Below are positions 1 through 9,188 of a stretch of 64,000 bases of DNA, piece after piece. The DNA comes from Lepidostoma basale (Eukaryota > Arthropoda > Insecta > Trichoptera > Lepidostomatidae): assembly GCA_022606425.2 (NCBI GenBank), contig JAHDVF020000106.1, forward strand, positions 2,282,001 to 2,346,000. Reading direction: 5' to 3'. Each line of letters begins with the position of its first letter. Position 1 is the stretch's first letter. Position numbers and translations under genes: made by a program. The notes under the pieces are model-generated. The model did not search any database. It was not told the DNA's origin and saw only the letters and a list, made by a program, of their open reading frames with translations.

Positions 1-33
1 AAAATAAACTCAAAAGTGGAAAAAAAACAGAAA

Positions 34-211
34 TTAATACGAATGAAAACGTCTGTTCTCTAGAAGTTTTATTATTTTTTATGTAAATCAAGTTTCCCTT
101 GTCTAAAGCGTTTTCAAATGTAGCGAAAAATCGTCAGATAGAAACATATTTTTCACATAAAGCATAATAAAACGAGTGTAAAAACAGACGTTTTCATTCG
201 TATTCATTATT
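34..211. mobile_element. HP-1 inverted-repeat element, diverged copy
   Basis: Two arms face each other. The left arm (34-82) runs from ttaatacgaatgaaaacgtc into a stretch resembling ctagaagttttatta. The right arm (157-211) is its reverse complement, ending gacgttttcattcgtatt. The centre (83-156) is degraded relative to the copy at 45857-46035. No ORF; non-autonomous foldback element. Confidence 0.7.
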
Positions 212-484
212 GAATATTGAGTTTTCATCATTGTTCGAGAAACAATAAACAGAAAAATACAGTTTTCTAATTCATAATAATTTCGTCATTATGGAATTCC
301 ACAATGTTAACGCTTTTAGTTTATCAAAAATGAAATCAGTCCACAATCACTTGTTAGTATTCGTTTTATAATTTACTTTCTTACCAACTCATGTAATACC
401 AGTTATAATGAAAATTGGATTGTTTTATCGGTTTTACAGTGATAATTTATTTATAAAATATACAAATACTAGTTTAAAAAATAT

Positions 485-523
485 CGCCTTGAGAGGGCAT
501 TCTCAAACCACCCTCGCAAGGCG
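485..523 (+). repeat. Hairpin ending in GGCGAAAC
   Basis: cgccttg (485-491) pairs with caaggcg (517-523), and an inner aggg/ccct pairing extends the stem. It is followed directly by aaac, so the 3' side reads GGCGAAAC as in the HP elements elsewhere in the window. Probably another foldback remnant. Confidence 0.45.
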
Positions 524-568
524 AAACAAATTTTTAAGAATATTTATATATTTTTCAAAATTCATACA

Positions 569-605
569 CTGAAGAAGGGAAATTTGTGTCCCGAAAAATG
601 CTTGT
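569..605 (+). repeat. HP-0 hammerhead-like hairpin
   Basis: CTGAAGA (569-575), one unpaired base, GGGA (577-580) pairing with TCCC (589-592), then GAAA. The order matches the conserved core of hammerhead-type motifs, with one extra base before the stem. Single copy of this variant. Confidence 0.45.
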
Positions 606-681
606 GAAAAGAGCAAAAAAATGTTGTGATAATACTATGTTTCCAAAAATTCAAATATATTTTTAGACTTGAATGTGTAAA

Positions 682-800
682 CCATAGGTTCCCAAAGTGG
701 GCCACCTGGCCCCCCAGGGAGGGGAGGGGGTAATTCTGGACCTGGTGAAGTAGGGGAGCCCTGGGAAGCAAAATGGGGTCATGAGGTGCTAAAATGTATA
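682..800. mobile_element. hAT-like terminal fragment with G-rich tract
   Basis: ataggttcccaaagtgggcc (683-702) resembles terminal sequence of many hAT transposons, followed by a C-run and then a G-run (705-732) able to pair with each other. The opposite terminus was not found. Assignment rests on resemblance only. Confidence 0.35.
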
Positions 801-927
801 ACCTTAAAGAATTTTTAAAATCCGTTATTCCACGATGTACATACGTATATAATTTGTTACATACTAAAAGTTTTTGATAAAATCACATTAAAATAAATAT
901 CATCTATGATTTGGTGATGTTTTAAAT

Positions 928-1350
928 CAGGCATGGGCAACAATTATCATTCTGTCTCCCTGTCAAGGGCCGGACCAAATTATTAATCACAATAAGGTAA
1001 TATTAAATTAAATAAAACACGTTGCTACTTCTTATATATATTTATATAGTTTTATTTATATAATGAACGACATAATATTATATACTGATCACAAAATTTA
1101 GTGTGAAGATTGGCCTTGTACTTGAATTACGAGACTATCAATATTGGCGTTGGTATTGCTTAATGATAATCGCATAGAATTTTCGAGATTTTCATGTGTT
1201 ATCCTCGTTCGAATTTTTGATTTAGTGTGTTTCATCCTCGAAAAAACTGTTCACATGTGCTGCCAAAATGACAAATGATTTTTCTTGCAAATGAATCGCC
1301 GAGATGAATCAGGGCCGGACAAAATACGGCCGGCGGTTGCCCATCTATGT
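928..1350 (-). mobile_element. hAT transposon remnant with transposase C-terminus
   Basis: Left end caggcatgggcaac and right end gttgcccatctatgt form imperfect inverted ends of hAT type, flanked by an 11-bp direct repeat atgttttaaat (917-927 and 1351-1361). On the minus strand about 1090-1255 translates to CEQFF, then after a one-base frameshift SRMKHTKSKIRTRITHENLE and onward to a stop at 1096-1098. This resembles the hAT dimerisation domain at the transposase C-terminus (family knowledge). The catalytic part is missing, so it is an internally deleted, dead element. Confidence 0.7.
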
Positions 1351-1417
1351 ATGTTTTAAATAATCACATACGTACACATGTATTAGTTTTACATTTTCTC
1401 TGATATTATTCACTAAG

Positions 1418-1881
1418 CATGGAACTGGCAAAGGAAGGATGAAAGTAGAATAAATGCAGTAGAAATGAGATCTCTTAGACGAATGTGTGGATATTCTGTG
1501 TATGATAGAGTGTCGAATGAAAATATAAGAAGTGAATGCGGTGCGAATGATGGTGTCATGAACAAATAATGAAAGGATCATTAAGATGGTTTGGACATAT
1601 GGAAAGAATGAATGAAGAAAGAATGGTAAAAAAATTATATGTTAATGATGTAAATGGAACCAGAAATAGAGGAAGACTAAGGAAAACGTGGCACGATCAA
1701 ATAAATCAAATATTGAATGTCGGCCATGTGAGGAGTCAGAGAAATCGACGCGCGTGCATGACACGATGTATGAATGTTGAGGAAGCGAGAGAAATATGTC
1801 AGGAAAGAAAGGTGTGGCAGTCCATTCTTTCTGCCTACCCCTTCGGGGAGACGGCGTGATGGTTAGTTAGTTAGTTAGTTA
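1418..1881 (+). mobile_element. LINE-W (W-A) 3' fragment, frameshifted
   Basis: Starts at AWNWQRKDESRINAVEMRSL, breaks frame near 1565 where a few bases of the usual aacaaaatt are missing, then reads IMKGSLRWFGHMERMNEERM to the GETA stop. Ends gtgatggttagttagttagt. Hairpin ccccttcgggg at 1838-1848 precedes the stop. Dead 5'-truncated copy. Confidence 0.9.
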
Positions 1882-2597
1882 ATAATAATTACCTTTATAA
1901 TGTATTTTTTCGAATTGTTTTATTTCCAAAATAAAGGAGTAATGACCCAATTTAAGACAACGGTTCAGAATTAGCATCTCATCGCTGTTCAGGGCCACAG
2001 TCAACAAGGTGAAAATAGCCCTGATGACCGCCAGCCTTCCTAGAGAAGAAAATATCGTTTGCAACCGGAATAGAAGTTCCCGAACATTTCATGGTTTTTA
2101 GACCATTTGCAGATTTTTCCCGCATACCCCCTGCCTGCCGAATGTTTCTACTTACTTCAAATGTGTTCAAAAATGTATTCATAAAACGTGTAATGTTCGT
2201 TCTGCCGTGACGACGGCACGGTATCTTCGCATTCGGGTGCCGAGCTCAGTGAGTCAAGGTCGTGCAAGTGTTAAGTCTTAGAAATAGTTCAAACCTCGTA
2301 AACTTGTCGGTCGTAAATGCGTATGGTGCATTATTGGCGGACGTTTTGCGGTTATGGAAGCTATTAACAGATATTGATATTTGAGATTCCGTATTATTGA
2401 CTATTAATAACTTTAAAACAACCATTTACAAAGCGAAGAGTCCACAAGCAACAACTTACATAAGATGCCTTTAATAATGGGCGTATCATTCAACAATATT
2501 CATAAAACATTATATTTGTACCTATTCAAAATCGTGCATGTTTATAAGATATGACAAAATGGAGAAAGATATCGAAATAAAGAATAGTTTATTATTT
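1882..2597. other. Unassigned AT-rich stretch
   Basis: No recognisable gene. A minus-strand open frame of 67 codons (1979-2182) has no motif I recognise. No clear repeat boundary was found. Confidence 0.4.
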
Positions 2598-3130
2598 TGG
2601 CCGAAACACTATGATACTTCAACATTATTACTGTTAAAATTTAAAACACTTATAATATCACAGACAGAGTCAAAAACGATACGGTGAGAGAAAAAACAAA
2701 GGTCACTGACATCATCCACCGGGTGGCGACTCTAAAATGGCAATGGGCAGGTCACGTAGCCAGAAGCTCAGATGAAAAATGGACAAGAAGACTGCTGACT
2801 TGGAGACCGTGGACGGCAAAGAGAAGTGCAGGGCGACCGATACTACGGTGGAAGGATGATCTTAACAGACACGTCGGAATAACCTGGATGCAGTCTGCAC
2901 AGGACATGGAAGCAAATGGAGGAGGCCTTTGTCCAGGAGTGCACGGGGATAGGCTGAGGAAGAAGAAGAAGAAGAAGATAATATCACAATTTCTTTTTTA
3001 TTCACTTCAGGCACCATCAGGTGTTACAATATGAGTTAATTGTAACATCTGATGATGCCAACATCGGTTGGCGAAACAGCTATCGCGACACTCTCAGTGA
3101 ATAAAAATAAATTGTGATATTATAACAATG
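2598..3130 (+). mobile_element. HP-2 element, interrupted by RTE-2
   Basis: Outer part 2598-2662 (ttggccgaaacactatgata) and inner part 2978-3130 match HP-2 copies at 19651-19900 and 62640-62800. The inner part has inverted arms around tgttacaatatgagttaatt, and a CTGATGA-hairpin-GAAAC motif at 3045-3080. An RTE-2 fragment splits it. Confidence 0.65.
2663..2977 (+). mobile_element. RTE-2 3' fragment with 11-bp TSD
   Basis: Encodes RVKNDTVREKTKVTDIIHRV and GRPILRWKDDLNRHVG, the C-terminal tail typical of RTE-type reverse transcriptases, and ends in GAA repeats. Perfect 11-bp target-site duplication ataatatcaca at 2652-2662 and 2978-2988. A second copy lies at 33970-34433. Confidence 0.85.
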
Positions 3131-3261
3131 TTTTAAATTTGAACAGTAAGGAATAGTTAGTCCTAGAAACAAAATTAATGGTGCACTCTTAATTACCACT
3201 GCAAATAGAAATATATCGACTGAAGCAAATATGTAGTGCACAATTTAGTTCAAGTGACCAC

Positions 3262-3694
3262 CCTTATGTATGGAAGTTAAGCTTGGAGTTGGCAGAAGAA
3301 GGATGAAAGTAGGATTAATGCCGTAAAAATGAGATCACTTATAATGTGCGGAAAAACAATGTATGATAGAATACCCAATGAAGAGGAAAGAAAGACATGT
3401 AAGACGGACGAATGCGTTGTAAATAAAATTAAAAAAAGGTCACTTAGATGGTTTGGACATATGGAACGAATGGATAAGAGAAAAAATGTTAAACAATTGT
3501 ATATAAGAAGTGTGAATGAAAAAATAAGTCGAGGAAGGCCAAGTAAGACATGACATGACCAAATTAATCAATTACTGAAATGCGGCCTTGTTCGAAGTAA
3601 GAACAATCGACGAGCGTGCGTGTCACGGTGTGTGAATGTAAATGTCCATCCTTTCTACCTAACCCTTCGATAAACGGCGTAATGATTAGTTAGT
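3262..3694 (+). mobile_element. LINE-W (W-C) 3' fragment
   Basis: Begins at the LMYGS/AWSWQKKDES block and reads MRSLIMCGKTMYDRIPNEEE, then RSLRWFGHMERMDKRKNVKQ. An in-frame stop replaces the tryptophan region (aagacatgacatgac). Ends aatgattagttagttt. Pseudogene. Confidence 0.85.
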
Positions 3695-4282
3695 TTGAAA
3701 TTACTCTGGCGACGGCTAGCATAAGCTAAAGCGAAGACGCAAACCAATCGTGTTCTTATATTCGCCGCAAGATGGCGTTGTTACCGTAATACTTATATAA
3801 CGACATACGCGATTGTTTTTAACAGTAATAAATATAATCGAGCCGATATTATAGTTTTGATTATGTTGTATTGTAAATATGTATTGTCTGTATTCATAAT
3901 ATTAAATGTATACGTGTATTTTCATTGTAAATATGCAGGTGCATAATTATTATGCGTACTTTGTTAGCATACTGCACAAATCGTTGCGAAACAACGTTGG
4001 CGTTGTATTAAATAAACACATTTAGCATAATGTGCAATATCCTGCGCCATCTTGTGAACATTTTATGCCTTCTGTCACTTCGACACTGGTTTATCTGCGG
4101 ACATTTATGTACCCACATATTTCAGAGGCTTCCTTTGTTAATGGACTTAGGATTATCGTATTACGCACACGGATTGAAACGGGCAAGCGAATTTTTTTTA
4201 TAAAAATCTGTATCATAATATAAATAATCAAAAACCGAGGGTCGTCAAAGGAAGAGTTCGAGAATATTTTGAATAGAACAGA
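3695..4282. other. Unassigned stretch
   Basis: AT-rich with two AATAAA-like signals (near 3825 and 4010) and a TATA-like run near 3795. It could be a solo LTR or an unrecognised repeat, but no matching second copy or terminal duplication is visible. Confidence 0.3.
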
Positions 4283-4828
4283 GTGAGAGAGTTTTTGGAA
4301 TATTTTGAATTTGTTCAGAAAAAAATTCTGAGGTATCTCTACATGAAGGAGTATGGTAGCTATCCATGGCTCTATCCCACAGCGTTTCTTTTGGGAATGT
4401 TGGGGTCTAATTCTCTACAGCTTCAAAGAGACAGGTTTCTCATAACCCATTTCTTTAGATTAATTAGGGGATATTTTGAAAACTCAGCCGTGCTGGAGGG
4501 TGTGTGTCTTTTTGTTTCCGACAGATATCTCCGACAGCGACAGCATAATATTGTTTTTTCTTTCGGCCGCAATAACCAACCTGCCTCTAATAATGCCAGT
4601 GGCAAAAGCAATCAGTCTGCTGAACAAGATTACCTCGGAGATCGACGTCTTTCATATTAGTGAAAGTACGTTCAGAAGAAAAATACTCTTAACTTTAGAA
4701 AGTATCTTGTCTTCCTAAAGTTGAACCATCTCTCATGCGTTCCTGAATCTTTATGCTTTCTCAAATAGATGCCTTAAACTGTAATTATGTTTGTAATATC
4801 TTTTGAGTGAATAAATAAACTGTGAATT
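4283..4828 (+). mobile_element. LINE-T 3' fragment (jockey-like)
   Basis: Encodes FEFVQKKILRYLYMKEYGSY, PWLYPTAFLLGMLGSNSLQL and LIRGYFENSAVLEG, the region after the RT core in jockey/R1-like LINEs. A frameshift near 4550 separates this from the next block. The 3' UTR has the family string ctcatgcgttcctg. The TTTGA tail is decayed. Confidence 0.8.
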
Positions 4829-5189
4829 TTGCTTGTAATTATTTCTTAAGAACCAGGAACTTAACTCTGAACTGATAAATAAATAAATTTTGAATTTGAA
4901 AATGGAATAATGGAATGGGTCTCCTCTTTTAATGTATGAATTATAATATCTCGCAATGAAGTCACTCAGTCTTGAGTTCGAGTCTATTGTGTAGCAAAAA
5001 ACGAGGTTCTTTCCCATGAAAAACAACAGAAAAATGATGAAGGCTCGGATGGCAATCGGCGAAGGTCGAATGAGATAAATGCACGATCATCGAAGCGTGA
5101 AAATTACACAAACCTCACCAAAGAGCACTCAGATATAGTCAGACCAACCCATATTGGCGAAATATGTGTATTATAAAGGATATAATGAT
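4829..5189. other. Unassigned stretch
   Basis: No gene or clear repeat seen, apart from AT-rich DNA. The next feature is an old LINE-W copy. Confidence 0.35.
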
Positions 5190-5302
5190 AAAATCTTGTT
5201 TCCAATAACTATTTTTAAAGCTCTATTCACTTTGTTACCCGCACCAACCCTTCTTTCGACCTCACTTACCGTTCGGCCATCCGCTGTGAACATGCTACCT
5301 AA
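5190..5302 (-). mobile_element. Old LINE-W copy, left part, split by later insertions
   Basis: Minus strand encodes the GSMF-DG-ERRVGAGN-NRALK region of LINE-W. It stops at catgctacctaa (5291-5302) and resumes at 8592, so it is the target of the two nested insertions between. Confidence 0.85.
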
Positions 5303-5577
5303 CTAACTAACTAACCATCACGCCATTTCCCCGGAGGGGTAGACAAAGAGGATTGTTCGCCACAATGCTATTTCCTGGCGTACATCTCGGGCTTCCTCTA
5401 CATTCATACATCGCACCATGCACGCACGTCGATTATTCCGACTTCGAAAGTGGCCGCCTTTTAGTAATTGATCAATTTGGTCATACCATGTTTTCCTCGG
5501 TCGTCCTCGGGTTTTTTTTCCACTCACGCTGCTTGTGTACAACTTTTTAACCATTCTACTCTCATCCATTCGTTCCA
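5303..5577 (-). mobile_element. LINE-W (W-C) fragment nested in older LINE-W
   Basis: Minus strand reads MERMDESRMVKKLYTSSVSG to GEMA and the stop, with tail (TTAG)n at 5303-5315. It is flanked by catgctacctaa (5291-5302) and, after removing RTE-1, catgctacttaa, a 12-bp target-site duplication with one mismatch. It is 5'-truncated to about 275 bp. Confidence 0.88.
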
Positions 5578-5639
5578 CATGCTACTTCTTCTTCTTCTTC
5601 TTCTTCTTTTGATAGATCTGACGATCTGTGACACAGAAA

Positions 5640-8456
5640 TCATATCTCGTCGGATGATGAGATCCAGCTGTCCCTCCATCTCTTAGGCGGTCTTCCAGGT
5701 GGGCGGTGTCCGGAAGGGATTTCATAGGCGGCTGTATATGCGAGTCTGTCACCATCCATTCGGGCTACATGGTCCCTCCAGTATCTTCTTCTGGATCTAC
5801 TCCACTGAACGATATCCTCTATTTCGCAGGTTTTCCTTATGTCTGCGTTGCGGACACGATCTCGGAGGGTTTTTCCAGTAATTGATCTTAGGACCTTCAT
5901 CTCCGATGTTCTAAGTAGTCCCTTGGTTCGCACAGTGTCAGCCCGCGTCTCTACAGCGTACGTCATGATGGGTCGCACGCATGTTTTGTATATTCTGATC
6001 TTGCTGTCGATACGCATGTGCTTGTTTTTCCAGACCAGATTCTTCAGGCATCCTGACACGGCAGAGGCTTTACTGACTTGTTCACGTGCTTCGGTATAAA
6101 GGTCACTTTGGCTGCAGATCTCCACTCCCAAATACCTAAAACTCATCACCTGCTCTACAGGTATATCATCAACAGTCAGTTTACATCTTGCAGGTTGCCT
6201 AGATATAGTGAGACTTTTTGTTTTGTTGACTGATATAGCCATATTTAGCCTTTGGGATACTGTGTGGAATTTGTACAACATTCTTTGCAGGTCATCTTCA
6301 GACTCTGCTATTAATGCGGCATCGTCCGCATAGCAAATGACATTCACAGTTTTACTGCCCATTTTATAACCTAGTCCCAGGCCAGCTACCTCTTCTATAA
6401 TTTCGTCCATAATAAGATTGAACAGAAAGGGGCTCAAACTATCTCCCTGTCTTATACCATTGCTTGTAGGAATTTCCCTAGACAGTTCATTGTCAACCTT
6501 AATTTTCGTTTTGCAATTGGTATATAGATCTTGGACAGTCTTTATCAATGTATTGGATATTCCTCCTTCCTGTAATTTTCTTACAATATCTCTTAACAAC
6601 ACCCTGTCAAATGCCTTAGTCAGATCGACAAAACATATATAGGCTACTTTATTATATTCAATTGCTTTCTCTTTCAGTTGCCTCAGAATGAAGATTGCAT
6701 CTGTTGTGGAGCGATTTCGTCGAAAACCCTGCTGTTCTTCCCTATTAGTTATCTTTTGCTCAAGTTTCGTTTTCAGAATACTTGTAAATAGCTTAAGCAT
6801 TGTGCATAATAAGGAGATACCTCTGTAGTTCTCTAGGTTTTTCTTTTGCCCTTTCTTAAATACAGGTGTTGTTATACTTATTCTCCATTCCTGTGGTATA
6901 GTTCCAGCGGCCAATATCCTGTTAAATATGTTTTGGATCTCTTTTATACATTCTACGCCAGAGTACTTAATTAATTCATTGGGGATGTTATCGATTCCGG
7001 GAGCCTTCCTATTTTTCAGCTTCTTAATATGTGTCAGTGTCTCTATTTCACTGAATGTTTCTTCTACAGTAGCTTCAATTGTCGGGTATCCGTGCCCCGG
7101 GTCCATAGAATAGAGTTGTTTGAAGTACCTTTCCCATTCATCAATTGGAATTTTTGTTGTCTGAGTGTATTCGTTGATAGGCTTTCTTTGGTTTTTAAGT
7201 AGTTTCCACACTTTTCTTTGGGCACCATGAAGGTCATATTCCATATCTTTTGAGAATTTGGCCCAATATTCTGTTTTTATTTTCTTGATTTCCGCGTTGA
7301 CTCTGTTTCTTGTATTCTTATATTTGCGGTATTCTTCTGGTGTGGGGTTGCTCTTATATATTAAGTAGCTTTGTCTTTTTTCTTTGGCAAGGGTTTTAAC
7401 TTCTTCAGTAAACCATGGTTTGGGTTTGGTCATTGAATTAATGTTAATATTTCTTTTCCCCAGTGCTTCCGAGGCGGCGTCGTTAATGTTGGTTTTAATT
7501 TTCTCCCATGCCTGTTCCAAAGTATCATGTTCTCCTATGCGATTATCTTTAATTTTCTGTAATATTCGATTTCTGTAAAGATGTTTTGTACTCTCGTCTT
7601 CCAATGATTCAATATTATATTTTTCAATGTATCTAGGGGGCTTTCTTATTTTCTGAGGTCGCTTCATAATCATTTTGCATAACACCAATTGGTGGTCCGA
7701 CCCAATGTTTGCCGAACTCAAGGATCGGACATCCAATATTTGTGTAGGGTGTATTGCTCTATTGGTGATAATAAAGTCAATCATTGATTTATCGCCCCTT
7801 GAGTTCAGGAAAGTGTATTTATGTTGCATCTTATGATTATAATAGGTGTTGGCAATTCTTAGTTCATTGCATGCACAAAAGTCGATCAAGCTCTCTCCAT
7901 TTGCATTTATATCGGACTCATTAAACCTTTGCTTGACTCCATCTAAGATGCTGTCACCAACTCTGGCATTAAGATCACCCAGAATAATAGTCTTCTCTGA
8001 CTGGGGTGTATTGTCAATAGCATTTTGTAAATTATTATAGAATTCTTCCGTGTCGTCCTTTGGTTTTGTGATATCTGGTGCGTATACGCTAATCAGATGT
8101 ACCTTCTTAGAGTTGAGATCAATCGTCACTTTTAGAATCCTGTCATTAATATATTCGATATTTTCAATGTGCTCCTCGTATCTCTCGTGTAATAGGAAGC
8201 CAACTCCTGAGTGGGCTCTTTCGGTTTTCTTTTTCCCACTGTATACAAATATGTAATTGGAGAACTTTGATGTTCCGTTCCCTCTCTTTTTAGTTTCTGA
8301 CAAGGCACATATATCGATATTGTGGTTATTTAGTTCCATTATGATCTCCTGATCTCTTTTATTCCAAGACACTATGTTCCAGCATGCTATCCTTGTGGTA
8401 TTTAATTTCCGAAATCGTTTGTTCCTTTTCAATGCCGAGGTCTTTTTCCAGGTCAA
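5640..8456 (-). CDS. RTE-type endonuclease-reverse transcriptase
   Basis: The single polyprotein of RTE-1; it would nick target DNA and copy the element's RNA at the nick. Counting from codon 8456, the APE-type endonuclease spans about 20-260: ACWNIV (24-29), SETK with E54, VYAPD (124-128), GDLNARVG (160-167), IDFI (226-229), SDH (253-255). The RT core spans about 490-760: YRGISLL (544-550), QQGFRRNRST, FVDLTKAFD (609-617), GIRQGDSLSP, YADD (709-712), FRYLGV. The tail carries RRRYW and PPGRPPKRWRDSW. No stop or frameshift interrupts it. Codon 8456 is TTG; the frame stays open to 8525 with no ATG, and the first ATG (codon 40) would cut off endonuclease residues, so the true start is unclear. 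Lengths fit RTE proteins. Confidence 0.93.
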   Translation of the reverse strand: MTWKKTSALKRNKRFRKLNTTRIACWNIVSWNKRDQEIIMELNNHNIDICALSETKKRGNGTSKFSNYIFVYSGKKKTERAHSGVGFLLHERYEEHIENIEYINDRILKVTIDLNSKKVHLISVYAPDITKPKDDTEEFYNNLQNAIDNTPQSEKTIILGDLNARVGDSILDGVKQRFNESDINANGESLIDFCACNELRIANTYYNHKMQHKYTFLNSRGDKSMIDFIITNRAIHPTQILDVRSLSSANIGSDHQLVLCKMIMKRPQKIRKPPRYIEKYNIESLEDESTKHLYRNRILQKIKDNRIGEHDTLEQAWEKIKTNINDAASEALGKRNININSMTKPKPWFTEEVKTLAKEKRQSYLIYKSNPTPEEYRKYKNTRNRVNAEIKKIKTEYWAKFSKDMEYDLHGAQRKVWKLLKNQRKPINEYTQTTKIPIDEWERYFKQLYSMDPGHGYPTIEATVEETFSEIETLTHIKKLKNRKAPGIDNIPNELIKYSGVECIKEIQNIFNRILAAGTIPQEWRISITTPVFKKGQKKNLENYRGISLLCTMLKLFTSILKTKLEQKITNREEQQGFRRNRSTTDAIFILRQLKEKAIEYNKVAYICFVDLTKAFDRVLLRDIVRKLQEGGISNTLIKTVQDLYTNCKTKIKVDNELSREIPTSNGIRQGDSLSPFLFNLIMDEIIEEVAGLGLGYKMGSKTVNVICYADDAALIAESEDDLQRMLYKFHTVSQRLNMAISVNKTKSLTISRQPARCKLTVDDIPVEQVMSFRYLGVEICSQSDLYTEAREQVSKASAVSGCLKNLVWKNKHMRIDSKIRIYKTCVRPIMTYAVETRADTVRTKGLLRTSEMKVLRSITGKTLRDRVRNADIRKTCEIEDIVQWSRSRRRYWRDHVARMDGDRLAYTAAYEIPSGHRPPGRPPKRWRDSWISSSDEI

Positions 8457-8503
8457 TCCGTGTTCCGAGGCTGTGTTTTCTGTACTATGAGCGCTAATCT
8501 TTT

Positions 8504-8554
8504 TTACCCCGGGCAGGTGGCTAGCCTAACCCAGTGACCCTCCTCCTTTCTCAT
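8504..8554 (-). other. Short upstream ORF in RTE-1 leader
   Basis: A 16-codon ATG frame (MRKEEGHWVRLATCPG, stop TAA at 8504-8506) lies just upstream of the endonuclease-RT frame, in another frame. It is the only ATG near the 5' end. It may be a remnant of the original N-terminus separated by a frameshift, or a leader ORF; the sequence does not decide. Confidence 0.4.
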
Positions 8555-8591
8555 CCAGGCTTGGGACTGGCAACGGCGGAGTTTGCTACTT

Positions 8592-8658
8592 AAATACACA
8601 AATTCACTCACCTGCTCCAAATTCTCTTCGTTCACACTTATGTTACAAACTGTCATTT
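8592..8658 (-). mobile_element. Old LINE-W copy, right part
   Basis: Continuation of the copy at 5190-5302. The minus strand encodes MTVCNISVNEENLEQ-EFVYL up to the interruption point. It directly abuts a plus-strand W-B copy. Confidence 0.82.
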
Positions 8659-8664
8659 GTTCTG

Positions 8665-9110
8665 GAAGCGAAGCATGGAACTGGCAGAAGAAGGATGAGA
8701 GCAGAATAAATGCGGTAGAGATGAGGTCCCTAAGACGTATGTGTGGTAGAACGATATACGAGAGAACCTCAAATGCTTATATAAGAAAGGAATATAAAGC
8801 AGAATAAGGTATTATGAACAATATTATGGAACAAAATTATGAAATGATCGCTGCGTTGGTTCGAAGATGCGAAGCGCATGGATGAAGAAAAAATGGTTAA
8901 GAAAGTATACGTTAACAATTTAAATGGAGTACGGAGTCGAGGTAGACCGAGGAAAACATAGAATGACCAAATTAATCTAATTTTAAAGGTTGGTCATGTT
9001 GGAAGTCGGAAGAATCGACGTGCGTGTATGAATCGTTGTATGAATGTCGAGGAACTAGAGCGGTGTGTCAAAATAGAGTAGTGTGGCGGTCCATTCTCTC
9101 GGCCTGTTCA
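8665..9110 (+). mobile_element. LINE-W (W-B) fragment, degraded
   Basis: Starts SEAWNWQKKDESRINAVEMR, continues through a frameshift near 8805, then GRPRKT with a stop in place of WHDQ, and ILKVGHVGSRKNRRACM. It ends before the usual GETA end, where an RTE-like piece begins. Confidence 0.82.
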
Positions 9111-9188
9111 TCTTCTTTTTGTCCTGTCATACCTCCGTGGTGCATAGGGCCTCAAGGAACCTTCTCCACCCTTCTCATTCAAATTCTC
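9105..9188 (-). mobile_element. RTE-like 3' tail fragment
   Basis: Minus strand reads like WRRFLEALCTTEV before a purine-rich end, resembling the C-terminus of RTE families. Too short for a firm family call. Confidence 0.35.

Larger units (their letters stand above)
5588..8583 (-). mobile_element. RTE-1, nearly full-length RTE-type retrotransposon
   Basis: About 3.0 kb, flanked by the 8-bp target-site duplication tgctactt (5580-5587 and 8584-8591). On the minus strand it has a ~130-bp leader, one long ORF, a ~50-bp 3' UTR and a GAA-repeat tail (5588-5610). A short 3' UTR ending in a microsatellite is usual for RTE elements (family knowledge). It is inserted at the edge of the W-C copy 5303-5577, so it is the youngest layer of the nest. 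Truncated relatives are at 23395, 24850 and 25375. Confidence 0.93.

Noticed and set aside
3695..4282. Solo LTR
   Set aside because: Has TATA-like and AATAAA signals, but no terminal TG...CA, target duplication or second copy could be shown.
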